Source: Nonomuraea ceibae
GTDB taxonomy: Bacteria > Actinomycetota > Actinomycetes > Streptosporangiales > Streptosporangiaceae
Length of the DNA: 47,198 nucleotides
Reading direction: 5' to 3'
Assembly (NCBI RefSeq): GCF_019396325.1
Contig: NZ_JAHKRO010000074.1
Coordinates: forward strand, 1 to 47,198
Below, piece after piece: positions 1 to 6,858 of this stretch (its first letter is position 1; each line of letters starts with the position of its first letter). The position numbers and the translations under genes are program-made. The notes under the pieces are model-generated. The model saw only the letters and a list, made by a program, of their open reading frames with translations. It did not search any database and was not told the origin of the DNA.

Positions 1-359
1 GGGCCGGGTGGGAGCTGGCCGGTAGGGGACTGGGGGGTCGGGGGGTGGGTGAGGGGGAGGCGGTTGAGGCGGACGCGTTCCCAGGCGCGTTCCCAGGCGG
101 GGATGTGCGGTTCGGGCACCCGGCAGGCTCGCAGGAACGCCACCATCACCGCCTTCTTGGGGAAGCGCCGGCCCGCGAGCATGTCGGCGCAGGTGGCGCG
201 CGGCAGCCGCGCCCCGCCCGCCCGGTCGGCCCGCGCCTGCAGCTCCCGCAGCGACACGTCGGCCCGGGCGAACTGCTCGGCCAGCGCCTTCACCAGGCTC
301 TCGTGGCAGTTCACCCGCTCCAGCGCGGGCCCGGGAGCCTGCGTGAGGTCTTCGCTCAT
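1..359 (-). CDS. Helix-turn-helix (XRE-like) protein, N-terminal part, cut by window edge
   Basis: An open frame starts with ATG at 359 (reading leftward) and runs off the left edge without a stop, so only about 119 residues are visible. A strong Shine-Dalgarno, AGGAGG, lies 8-10 nt upstream. Residues about 18-85 fit the actinobacterial HTH unit that usually sits at the N-terminus of larger proteins: a helix with a VSLRELQARAD segment, then LPRATCADMLAGRRFPKK, then a VMVAFLRACRVP helix and a Trp-rich WERAWERV end. After this comes a Pro-rich linker (PLTHPPTPQSP), as in family members where the HTH is joined to a sensor, WD40 or NTPase domain. Function beyond DNA binding cannot be told. It is divergent from the small Cys-containing gene at 564, so it could control it; that is inference. 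Confidence 0.7.
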   Translation of the reverse strand, partial: MSEDLTQAPGPALERVNCHESLVKALAEQFARADVSLRELQARADRAGGARLPRATCADMLAGRRFPKKAVMVAFLRACRVPEPHIPAWERAWERVRLNRLPLTHPPTPQSPTGQLPPG

Positions 360-440
360 CGCATCCCCTCCTCCTCTTGACGGTCCGTGTGACGTCCAGT
401 GTATGAACCGTGACCGAGAGTGTCCGACGAATGGTCGCCG

Positions 441-460
441 GCCGTCCGGGTCCGGACGGC
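441..460. repeat. Perfect 9-bp inverted repeat in the 360-563 intergenic gap
   Basis: The gap between the divergent genes at 359 and 564 has no convincing gene. It holds a dyad, GCCGTCCGG-GT-CCGGACGGC, about 100 bp before the small Cys-rich gene. A possible rightward promoter, TTGACG (377-382) and TATGAA (402-407), has a long 19-nt spacer. If it is real, the dyad lies in the 5' leader and could be an RNA hairpin or a DNA operator. Which one cannot be settled from sequence. Confidence 0.5.
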
Positions 461-563
461 TTCGTCCGACGCCCTGTTGGACACCCCGGCGGCCCGGCTT
501 GTCTGGGTGGCGGGGCGCGAACCGGCAGGCGGTGCGCGCATCGGCACGAAGGAGGGACGTCGC

Positions 564-917
564 ATGACGCTCATGAGCGACGAGGACAGGAAGACGGCGC
601 TGCGGGAGCACCCGGCGGTGGCCGAGGTGCTGGCGCAGTTCGGGGACGGCGCGGACGCCGTGCTGGACGAGCTGGCGGCGGGGCTGAACGCCGAGCAGAT
701 CCAGGCGATCCCGCAGTCGCCGGCGATGCCGCCGGACGCCTCGGCGGTGGACGGCTTCAGGTGCTGGCGGGCCGGCGCCGTCTATGCCGTCTATCAGCTG
801 TTCGGCATGGCGGTGTGCACGATCGTCGGAGGTTACACGGGCGGGCTGGCCGCCATCGCATGCCGGATGATCAAGGCCGCTGCGGGCAAGGCGATCGACT
901 GGAACAGCCTCTGCTAG
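564..917 (+). CDS. Small four-cysteine protein with glycine-rich hydrophobic C-terminal half (bacteriocin-like?)
   Basis: The protein is 117 aa. ATG 564 is chosen because AAGGAGGG lies about 7 nt upstream; the frame stays open further upstream but without a ribosome site. It has two parts. Residues 1-62 are acidic, helical-looking and leader-like, with many Ala, Glu and Asp and no Cys. Residues 64-117 are hydrophobic and rich in Gly, Ala and Ile, with four Cys at 67, 85, 100 and 117, the last being the C-terminal residue. An acidic leader, a Gly/Ala-rich core with paired Cys and a terminal Cys recall ribosomally made peptides of the halocin C8 type. No similarity was tested, and no modification, protease or transporter gene lies nearby. 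A strong terminator follows. It is a real small gene of unknown function. Confidence 0.75.
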   Translation: MTLMSDEDRKTALREHPAVAEVLAQFGDGADAVLDELAAGLNAEQIQAIPQSPAMPPDASAVDGFRCWRAGAVYAVYQLFGMAVCTIVGGYTGGLAAIACRMIKAAAGKAIDWNSLC

Positions 918-923
918 ATCCTC

Positions 924-963
924 GTCGGGCCTGCCTCCGGGAGTCTCCGGAGGCCGGCCCGAC
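924..963 (+). terminator. Hairpin terminator after the small Cys-rich gene
   Basis: A long hairpin starts 7 nt after the stop codon: GTCGGGCC, then a one-base bulge, CCTCCGG, a short loop, CCGGAGG and GGCCCGAC. There is no clear U-tract, which is usual in very GC-rich genomes. Confidence 0.75.
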
Positions 964-977
964 GGGCGTGGGCGCGG

Positions 978-1136
978 TCAGTAGCCGGTACGGCGTGGGG
1001 CGGCGGACTGGCGGCGGGGGAGCGGAGGGCGAGGGGCGGGCTTGAGGTCGCGCGCCGGGTGCCCGTGCCGGTACGGCGTGCGGGCCCGGTCGCCGGTCCG
1101 GTCGCCGGTGATGGAGTCGGGAAGGCGGATGTGCAT
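978..1136 (-). CDS. Possible 52-aa basic small protein downstream of the RibD-like gene
   Basis: ATG at 1136 is preceded by AGGAGC at a spacing of about 5 nt and begins 12 nt after the stop of the RibD-type reductase gene, so it could be a second cistron. The predicted product is 52 aa, basic, rich in Arg, Pro and His, and matches no family I know. The composition is typical of a chance GC-rich frame, so the only support is the ribosome site and position. Confidence 0.25.
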   Translation of the reverse strand: MHIRLPDSITGDRTGDRARTPYRHGHPARDLKPAPRPPLPRRQSAAPRRTGY

Positions 1137-1148
1137 GCGTGCTCCTGT

Positions 1149-1721
1149 CTAGGCTCGGGTGAGCCAGGTGACCTGGGTGCCGTTGTCGAAGGACTTGCGC
1201 TGCGCGGGCGTGAACAGGGTGGGCCGGAACGCGCCGGAGAACATCGGGACGCCCGCGCCCGCCACCACGGGATAGCTCTTGAGGATGATCTCGTCGATCT
1301 CCGGGAGCAGGGTGGCGGCGAGCTTGCCGCCTCCGCACAGGTAGACGTCCATGCCGGTGTCCTCGGCCTTGAGCCGCTTGACGAGCTCGACGGGGTCGCC
1401 GGTCTCCACCGTCACCGTCGGGTCGTCGATCTTCAGCGTGCTGGAGACCACGTACTGGCGCAGGTGGGAGTAGGGGCTGGTGGTGGGGACCTCCAGCGCG
1501 GGCTCGTACGTGCCGCGGCCCATCACGAGCGTGTCGAACACCTGGTTGGGCGCGTTCTCCAGGCCGACGAGCTTGCGGATGTGGGTGGGCAGCGTCTCCG
1601 GGTAGCGCTCGTTGATCCAGGCGATCATCTGGTCGGACACGGGATAGAAGTCGAACTCGGCGTTGGGGCCGGCGATGTAGCCGTCAAGGGAGACGCCGAT
1701 GTAGTAGACAAGCTTTCGCAT
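1149..1721 (-). CDS. RibD C-terminal/dihydrofolate reductase-like protein
   Basis: The protein is 190 aa. ATG 1721 is preferred over an in-frame TTG at 1730 because GGAG lies 9 nt before the ATG and directly abuts the TTG. It shows the single-domain RibD_C/YyaP pattern: N-terminal MRKLVYYIGVSLDGYIAGP, a VMGRGTYEPAL motif near residue 70, a YVVSSTL strand, and a C-terminal DVYLCGGGKLAATLLPEIDEIIL segment that forms the NADPH site. Family members are NAD(P)H-dependent reductases of unknown substrate, often under TetR or ArsR control. It is divergent from the TetR gene at 1794, with a dyad between them, so it is probably that regulator's target. Confidence 0.88.
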   Translation of the reverse strand: MRKLVYYIGVSLDGYIAGPNAEFDFYPVSDQMIAWINERYPETLPTHIRKLVGLENAPNQVFDTLVMGRGTYEPALEVPTTSPYSHLRQYVVSSTLKIDDPTVTVETGDPVELVKRLKAEDTGMDVYLCGGGKLAATLLPEIDEIILKSYPVVAGAGVPMFSGAFRPTLFTPAQRKSFDNGTQVTWLTRA

Positions 1722-1738
1722 ACCGCTCAACTCCGGAT

Positions 1739-1776
1739 GTAGTACTATGTTTGAAGTGGTTTCACCGTAGTACTAC
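1739..1776. promoter_or_regulatory. Probable TetR operator in the divergent promoter region
   Basis: Two copies of a ten-base palindrome, GTAGTACTAT at 1739-1748 and GTAGTACTAC at 1767-1776, lie 28 bp apart between the divergent RibD-like and TetR genes. The second copy is a perfect palindrome. The spacing, near three helical turns, and position suit cooperative binding of the adjacent TetR protein over both promoters. The assignment to that regulator is inference. Confidence 0.65.
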
Positions 1777-1793
1777 AAGTGGAGTGGTGTCAA

Positions 1794-2366
1794 GTGCGTA
1801 CGAATCCCGAACGCCGGCTGGCGCTGATCGACGCGGCCATCGAGGTGCTGGCCAGGGAGGGCGCAAGAGGGCTGACGTTCCGGGCCGTCGACGCCGAGGC
1901 CGGGGTGCCCGTCGGCACCGCCTCCAACTACTTCCCCACCCGCGATGATCTGTTCACCCAGGTCGGCGGCCGGATCTACGAGCGCCTGCTGCCCGACGCG
2001 GCGACCGTCGCCCGCGCCCAGGAGGGCGTCCAGGACCAGGCCCGCTACGCCGCGCTCATGCACGAGCTGGTGGACCGGATCTCCGCCTTCAACACCGGCT
2101 ACCTGGCCCTGCTGGAGCTGCGGCTGGAGTCGACCCGGCGTCCCGAGCTGCGCGCCGTGCTGACCGAGCGCATCCGCCAGGACATCGACGCCAACGTCGC
2201 CTACCACGCCGCCTCCGGGCTGCCCGGCGACCCGACCTCGGTGCTGCTGCTCTACCTGGCGCTCAACTGGCTCATCGTGGAGAAGCTGACGCTGCCGGAC
2301 ATCTTCACCGACGAGCAGGTCCACGACCTGATCGACGCCGCCGTGCGCAGATCGCTGCACCCCTGA
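1794..2366 (+). CDS. TetR/AcrR-family transcriptional regulator
   Basis: The protein is 190 aa. GTG 1794 is chosen because GGAG ends 9 nt upstream; an in-frame GTG at 1779 has no ribosome site. The N-terminal HTH (residues about 5-50) reads RRLALIDAAIEVLAREGARGLTFRAVDAEAGVP, then the recognition helix VGTASNYFPTRDDLF. The rest is the all-helical ligand and dimer domain, with an LALNWLIVEKL segment typical of this group. TetR proteins bind palindromic operators as dimers and release on ligand binding. The paired palindromes at 1739-1776 and the divergent reductase gene suggest autoregulation and control of that neighbour. The ligand is unknown. Confidence 0.9.
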   Translation: MRTNPERRLALIDAAIEVLAREGARGLTFRAVDAEAGVPVGTASNYFPTRDDLFTQVGGRIYERLLPDAATVARAQEGVQDQARYAALMHELVDRISAFNTGYLALLELRLESTRRPELRAVLTERIRQDIDANVAYHAASGLPGDPTSVLLLYLALNWLIVEKLTLPDIFTDEQVHDLIDAAVRRSLHP

Positions 2367-2416
2367 GCCGGAACGGTCCATGTGCGAGCCCCGCCGAACG
2401 GTGTGAGCATCGGAGG

Positions 2417-3145
2417 ATGAGCGAGCCCGAGGTCAGGCCGAACGAGACGACCGTGCCGCTGATGCCGTGCGCGTCGATGGAGGACACCCTGGCGTTCTAC
2501 GAGACGCTGGGGTTCAGGGCGGTCTACAGGCAGAGCAAGCCGTACGTGTACCTGGCGCTGGAGTGGAGCGGGTTCCAGCTGCGCTTCGGACCGGCGCCCC
2601 GGGGGCTGGACCCGGCCAGGGAGGAGTCCGCCCACTGCCTGGTCCTGGTCGACGAGGTGGCGCCCTACCACGCGGCGTTCGCGGCGGCGATGCGCCGGGC
2701 GTACGGGAAGGTGCTGGACAGCGGACTGCCCAGGATCACCCGCTACCGGCCGGGCGCGTCCCGGTTCACGCTGGTCGACCCGTCCGGCAATGTGATCACC
2801 TTCGTCCGGCGTGACGAGCCGGACGAGCTGGAGTACGGCGGCTCGAAGAAGCTGACCGGCCTGGCCAAGGTGATCGACAACGCGCGGATCCTGCGCGAGT
2901 TCAAGAACGACGACCTTCAGGCGTACCGGGCGCTCAAGTCCGGGATGCGCAGGCACGGCGCGGTCGCCGGCGCGGCCGAGCGGGCCGTCGCCCTCGGGAA
3001 CCTCGCCGACCTGGCCACGGCGCTCGGGGAGCCCGCCGAGCCGTGGATCGCCGAGCTGCGCGGCCTGACGCTCACCGAGGACGACCGGCGGCGCGTCGAG
3101 GCGGAGCTCGGGCATCTGGCCGCGCTCCCCGCCTGGCTGCCGTGA
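2417..3145 (+). CDS. VOC (glyoxalase/bleomycin resistance) superfamily protein
   Basis: The protein is 242 aa. The N-terminal half (residues about 12-130) is one VOC module: VPLMPCASMEDTLAFYETLGF, YVYLALEWSGFQLRFG, and a closing SRFTLVDPSGNVITFVRR strand with a metal-ligand-type Asp/Asn turn. The C-terminal 110 residues are helical and carry no domain I recognise. Bleomycin-resistance proteins of this fold usually lack the tail, so sequestration or a lyase role are both possible. The start is uncertain: GGAGG directly touches ATG 2417 with no spacer, so translation may be leaderless or begin at the in-frame ATG 2462. It follows the TetR gene by 50 bp on the same strand and may be co-transcribed. 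Confidence 0.8.
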   Translation: MSEPEVRPNETTVPLMPCASMEDTLAFYETLGFRAVYRQSKPYVYLALEWSGFQLRFGPAPRGLDPAREESAHCLVLVDEVAPYHAAFAAAMRRAYGKVLDSGLPRITRYRPGASRFTLVDPSGNVITFVRRDEPDELEYGGSKKLTGLAKVIDNARILREFKNDDLQAYRALKSGMRRHGAVAGAAERAVALGNLADLATALGEPAEPWIAELRGLTLTEDDRRRVEAELGHLAALPAWLP

Positions 3146-3158
3146 GCCGCGCGGCTCG

Positions 3159-3447
3159 TCAGCGGGCCCGCCGGACGAGCAGGCCGATCAGGTAGCAGCC
3201 GCCGATCACCGTCGTCACCACGCCCACGGGCAGCGCGACCGGCGCCAGCAGGAGTTGCGCGGCCAGGTCGGCGGCCAGCAGGAGCACCGCCCCGGCCAGC
3301 GCCGCCGGGGCGAGCGCCACCCCGGCGGCGCCCGTCAGCAGCCGCCCGATCTGCGGCGCGGCCAGCGCGACGAACACGATCGGCCCCGCCACCGCCGTCA
3401 CCGTGGCCGTGCAGCCGACGCCCGCCAGGACGAGCAGCAGCCGCAGC
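3159..3447 (-). pseudogene. FecCD siderophore permease, C-terminal remnant only
   Basis: The leftward frame ending at 3159 encodes about 95 residues that match the last quarter of a FecCD/BtuC permease: a membrane helix, the TAVAGPIVFVALAAPQIGRLL motif that contacts the ATPase, two more helices, and the PVGVVTTVIGGCYLIGLLVRR end. A full permease has about 340 residues and ten helices. Homology stops near 3447-3450, where sequence belonging to a divergently oriented AraC-type gene begins. No start or ribosome site exists at the break, and no partner transport genes are near. Confidence 0.8.
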
Positions 3448-3647
3448 AGCGCGACTTCGAGCGCGAGTTCGGCATGCCGTACTCGCGGGTGCGCACCAAG
3501 CTGCGGCTCAGCACGTCGCGGGTGCTGCTGGAGACGCAGCCGGTGGCCGAGGTGGCGCGGCGGGTCGGCTACTCCAGCCCGTCGGCGTTCATCAGCGCCT
3601 TCACCAAGGAGTACGGCTGCACCCCGGGCCGCTACGCCGCGACGTGA
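3448..3647 (+). pseudogene. AraC-family regulator, C-terminal DNA-binding remnant
   Basis: The rightward frame ending with TGA 3645-3647 encodes about 65 residues of an AraC DNA-binding domain: the end of the first HTH (DFEREFGMPYSRVRTKLRL), the linker helix, and the complete second HTH with VAEVARRVGYSSPSAFISAFTKEYGCTPGRY. The ligand domain and most of the first HTH are missing; an intact protein would be 250-320 aa. It starts at the same junction where the opposing FecCD remnant ends, so both genes lost their 5' ends together. AraC regulators often sit divergent from siderophore permeases. Confidence 0.8.
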
Positions 3648-3700
3648 CGGCCATCCGGCGTTCACCGGCACGTCACGGGCGCTGCCTACGCTGAGCCCTC

Positions 3701-4510
3701 ATGCGGAAGATGGCCCCGGCCCTGGCCGCGGCAGCGCTGCTGTGCGGATGCGCCACCGGCCTCGACGGCGCTCCGTCGATCCTGGACAAGGACGAGCTGG
3801 TCGTCGCCGTGAAGTCGGACCAGCCCGGCCTGGCCGTGCGCACCCCGGGCGGCGCGTTCGAGGGCTTCGACGTCGACGTGGCCGCCTACGTGGCCGCCCG
3901 GCTGGGCAAGAAGGTCTCCTTCGTCGAGACCACCTCGGAGGGCCGCGAGGCCAAGCTGCGCGACGGCGTGGCCGACATGGTGGTGGCCACCTACTCCATC
4001 AGCTCCGAACGCAAGGCCCAGGTGACGTTCGCCGGGCCGTACTACGTCTCCCACCAGGACATCCTGGTCCGGGCCGGCTACCGGCGGATCCGCGGCGTCC
4101 GCGACCTCGAAGGGCGCAGGCTGTGCGAGGCGCAGGGCTCGATCTCCACCTCGCGCATCGTGGACGGCCGCCGGATCGCCGCCGAGCTGGTCCCGGCCAG
4201 GACCTACGGCGAGTGCGTCGACCTGCTCAGGGCGGGGGCCGTGGAGGCGGTCTCCACCGGCGACCTGATCCTCGCCGGGTTCGCCGCCCGCGAGCGCGGC
4301 GCGTTCGCCATCGTGAACGCGCCCTTCACCGACGAGAGGTACGGCATCGCGCTGCCGCTCGGGGACGTGGCGGCGTGCGAGCAGGTCAACCGCGCGATCA
4401 CGGACATGTACCAGGACGGCACGGCGGCCCGGCTGCTGGAGAAGTGGTTCGGCGGCAGCGGGCTGCGGCTGACGCCGTACGTGCCGGAGTTCGAGGGCTG
4501 CGTGGACTGA
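3701..4510 (+). CDS. Amino-acid-type ABC transporter solute-binding lipoprotein (orphan)
   Basis: The protein is 269 aa, a family 3 solute-binding protein (SBP_bac_3). A signal sequence, MRKMAPALAAAALLCGC, ends in a lipobox with the modified Cys at residue 17. Mature motifs fit polar amino acid binders of the GluB type: DELVVAVKSDQPGL, FEGFDVDVAAYVAARLGKKVSFV, ADMVVATYSISSERKAQVTFAGPYY and a C-terminal YQDGTAARLLEKWFG. No permease or ATPase gene lies next to it, so it either serves a transporter elsewhere or acts as a sensor. No good ribosome site precedes ATG 3701. It is followed after 67 bp by the flavoprotein gene. Confidence 0.88.
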   Translation: MRKMAPALAAAALLCGCATGLDGAPSILDKDELVVAVKSDQPGLAVRTPGGAFEGFDVDVAAYVAARLGKKVSFVETTSEGREAKLRDGVADMVVATYSISSERKAQVTFAGPYYVSHQDILVRAGYRRIRGVRDLEGRRLCEAQGSISTSRIVDGRRIAAELVPARTYGECVDLLRAGAVEAVSTGDLILAGFAARERGAFAIVNAPFTDERYGIALPLGDVAACEQVNRAITDMYQDGTAARLLEKWFGGSGLRLTPYVPEFEGCVD

Positions 4511-4577
4511 CCCTGTCACAAAACGCCCCGCTATTCAGTCGTATGTCTGGAACGGTGTCGGGCGGAAGGGAACAGCC

Positions 4578-6308
4578 ATGTACGCGCCAGAGAAGCGGAT
4601 CGCCACGTCGGTCCTGGTCATCGGCACGGGCGGGGCCGGCCTGCGGGCCGCCATCGAGCTCGCCGAACGCGGGGTCGGCGTCCTGGCCGTCGGCAAGCGG
4701 CCCAAGGCGGACGCGCACACCTCGCTCGCGGCCGGCGGCATCAACGCGGCGCTCGCCACGATGGACCCCGACGACACCTGGGAGCAGCACGCCGCCGACA
4801 CCCTCAAGGAGAGCTACCTGCTCGCCAACCCCGAGACCGTGCGCATCGTCACGGAAGGCGCCGCCCGGGGCATCGAGGACCTGCAGCGTTACGGCATGCC
4901 GTTCGCCCGCGAGGCCGACGGCCGCATCTCCCAGCGCTTCTTCGGCGCCCACACCTACCGCCGCACCGCCTACGCCGGCGACTACACCGGCCTGGAGATC
5001 CAGCGCACGCTGATCGACCGCGCGGCCCGCCTCGACGTGCCCGTCCTCGACACCGTGTACGTGACCCGCATCCTGGTCCGCGACAACGCGGTCTTCGGCG
5101 CGTACGGGTTCGACCTGACCGACGGCAGCCGCTACGTCATCCACGCCGACGCGGTGATCCTGGCGGCCGGCGGCCACACCCGGATCTGGCGGCGCACCTC
5201 CTCCAGGCGCGACGAGAACACCGGCGACTCCTTCCGCCTCGCCGTGCTCGCCGGGGGCCGCATCCGCGATCCCGAGCTGGTGCAGTTCCACCCGTCCGGG
5301 CTCCTCCACCCGGAGAACGCGGCCGGCACGCTGGTGTCGGAGGCGGCGCGCGGCGAGGGCGGGATGCTGCGCAACGGGCTCGGCGAGCGGTTCATGGCCC
5401 GCTACGACGCCGAGCGGATGGAGCTGTCGACCCGCGACCGCGTCGCCCTCGCCGCCTACACCGAGATCAAGCAGGGGCGCGGCACGCCGGACGGCGGCGT
5501 CTGGCTCGACGTGTCGCACCTGCCCCGGCAGACGATCATGACGAAGCTGCCGCGCGTCTACCAGACGCTGATGGAGCTGCAGATGCTCGACATCACCAAG
5601 CAGCCGATCGAGGTCGCGCCGACCGCGCACTACTCCATGGGCGGCGTCTGGGTACGGCCCGAGGACCACGGCACCGGCGTGGACGGCCTGTACGCGATCG
5701 GCGAGGCGGCCAGCGGCCTGCACGGGGCCAACCGCCTCGGCGGCAACTCCCTCATCGAGCTGCTCGTCTTCGGCCGCATCGTCGGGCAGGCGGCGGCCGA
5801 GTACTCCGCCGGCCTCGACGCCCAGCGCCGCTCGGCCGACGCGGTCGGCGAGGCGCGGGCCGAGGCCGACGGGCTGCTCTCCGCCGACGGCCCGGAGAAC
5901 GTCCGCGCGCTGCAACGCGAGCTGCGCGACATCATGACCGAGCACGCCGGCGTCGTGCGTGACGAGGCCGGGCTGCTCAAGGGGCTCGACGCGCTCGCCG
6001 CCGTCGAGGCGCGCATCGAGGACGTCGGCGTGCACCCGGACATCGCCGGGTTCCAGGACCTGGCGCACGCCTTCGACCTGAAGTCCGCGGCGCTCGCCGC
6101 CCGCGCCACGATGGAGGCCGCGCTGGAGCGGCGCGAGACCCGGGGCTGCCACAACCGCTCCGACCACCCCGGGCTGGACCCCGCCCTCCAGGTCAACCTC
6201 GTGTGGTCCGGGCCCGGCTCGATCGAGCGGGAGCCGATCCCGCCGATCCCCGCCGGGATCGCGGCGCTCATGCGCGAGGTCTCCACCGACGGCAAGCTCG
6301 TCGAGTAG
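4578..6308 (+). CDS. Fumarate reductase/succinate dehydrogenase-type flavoprotein, stand-alone
   Basis: The protein is 576 aa. The start has GGAAGGGAAC upstream. The FAD site reads VLVIGTGGAGLRAAIELAERG (from about residue 12). ADAHTSLAAGGINAAL places His47 where SdhA/FrdA proteins attach FAD covalently. Substrate and catalytic segments follow: DPELVQFHPSG, SEAARGEGG, APTAHYSMGGVWV and the C-terminal FAD cap GANRLGGNSLIELLVFGR. The C-terminal helical domain has the ATMEAALERRETRGCHNRSDHP signature. Length and motifs fit FrdA/SdhA better than L-aspartate oxidase, though the two are close relatives. No iron-sulfur or membrane-anchor subunit gene is adjacent, so its electron partner is unknown. 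Confidence 0.88.
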   Translation: MYAPEKRIATSVLVIGTGGAGLRAAIELAERGVGVLAVGKRPKADAHTSLAAGGINAALATMDPDDTWEQHAADTLKESYLLANPETVRIVTEGAARGIEDLQRYGMPFAREADGRISQRFFGAHTYRRTAYAGDYTGLEIQRTLIDRAARLDVPVLDTVYVTRILVRDNAVFGAYGFDLTDGSRYVIHADAVILAAGGHTRIWRRTSSRRDENTGDSFRLAVLAGGRIRDPELVQFHPSGLLHPENAAGTLVSEAARGEGGMLRNGLGERFMARYDAERMELSTRDRVALAAYTEIKQGRGTPDGGVWLDVSHLPRQTIMTKLPRVYQTLMELQMLDITKQPIEVAPTAHYSMGGVWVRPEDHGTGVDGLYAIGEAASGLHGANRLGGNSLIELLVFGRIVGQAAAEYSAGLDAQRRSADAVGEARAEADGLLSADGPENVRALQRELRDIMTEHAGVVRDEAGLLKGLDALAAVEARIEDVGVHPDIAGFQDLAHAFDLKSAALAARATMEAALERRETRGCHNRSDHPGLDPALQVNLVWSGPGSIEREPIPPIPAGIAALMREVSTDGKLVE

Positions 6309-6366
6309 CCGCCCGGCTTCCGGATGGACGCGTTCTTCCTCGACGCGCCGGCCTCCTGGGACGACC

Positions 6367-6846
6367 TCAGCGCATCGCCTCGGCGCCCGCCCTGATGGCG
6401 TCGCGGATGCGCGGGTAGGTGCCGCACCGGCAGATGTTGCGCAACCCGTCCAGGTCGGCGTCGGTGACGGCACGCCCCTCCTCGGCGACGCGCCGGACCA
6501 GCGCGACGGCGGCCATGATCTGGCCCGGCTGGCAGTAGCCGCACTGGGACACGTCGTGGTCGAGCCAGGCGCGCTGCATGGGATGCAGCTCCTGGCCGGA
6601 CGTGGCCGCCAGCCCCTCGATGGTGGTGACCTCGTCGTCGGGCCGCAGCTCCCCCACGGGGATCGCGCACGGGCTGACGGCCTTGCCGTTGAGGTGGCTG
6701 GTGCACGCCTTGCACACGTCGATGCCGCAGCCGTACTTGGGGCCGGTGATGCCGAGCAGGTCGCGCAGCACCCACAGCAGGCGCACGTCCGGCGCCACCT
6801 CCACGGTGACCTGCTCGCCGTTGACGCGGAAAGTGTGCTCGGGCAC
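6367..6846 (-). CDS. oxiA: [2Fe-2S] small subunit of molybdenum hydroxylase (OxiA/IorA type)
   Basis: The protein is 159 aa, starting at GTG 6846 with AGGAGGA 5 nt upstream, 12 nt after the oxiB stop. It has the two-cluster fold of xanthine oxidase-family small subunits. A plant-type [2Fe-2S] site uses Cys40, Cys45, Cys48 and Cys60, and a helical C-terminal domain carries Cys102, Cys105, Cys139 and Cys141 (SQCGYCQPGQ and NICRCGTYPRI). It passes electrons from the molybdenum site of the large subunit. No FAD subunit is encoded, as in isoquinoline 1-oxidoreductase IorAB. Next to lcp genes, the pair matches the OxiA/OxiB aldehyde dehydrogenase described with lcp in Streptomyces sp. K30, which would oxidise oligo-isoprenoid aldehydes. 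The symbol rests on that context. Confidence 0.88.
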   Translation of the reverse strand: MPEHTFRVNGEQVTVEVAPDVRLLWVLRDLLGITGPKYGCGIDVCKACTSHLNGKAVSPCAIPVGELRPDDEVTTIEGLAATSGQELHPMQRAWLDHDVSQCGYCQPGQIMAAVALVRRVAEEGRAVTDADLDGLRNICRCGTYPRIRDAIRAGAEAMR

Positions 6847-6858
6847 TCGGGTCCTCCT

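Noticed and set aside
1059..1742. Long rightward frame opposite the RibD-like gene.
   Set aside because: It is rich in Gly, Arg, Val and Leu with no family pattern, lies exactly antisense to a recognised gene, and is a result of GC-biased third positions.
6324..6395. Short frame MDAFFLDAPASWDDLS between the flavoprotein gene and oxiA.
   Set aside because: It looks protein-like for 15 residues but stops after 23, lacks a ribosome site, and overlaps the 3' end of oxiA. It may be a gene relic, yet nothing identifies it.
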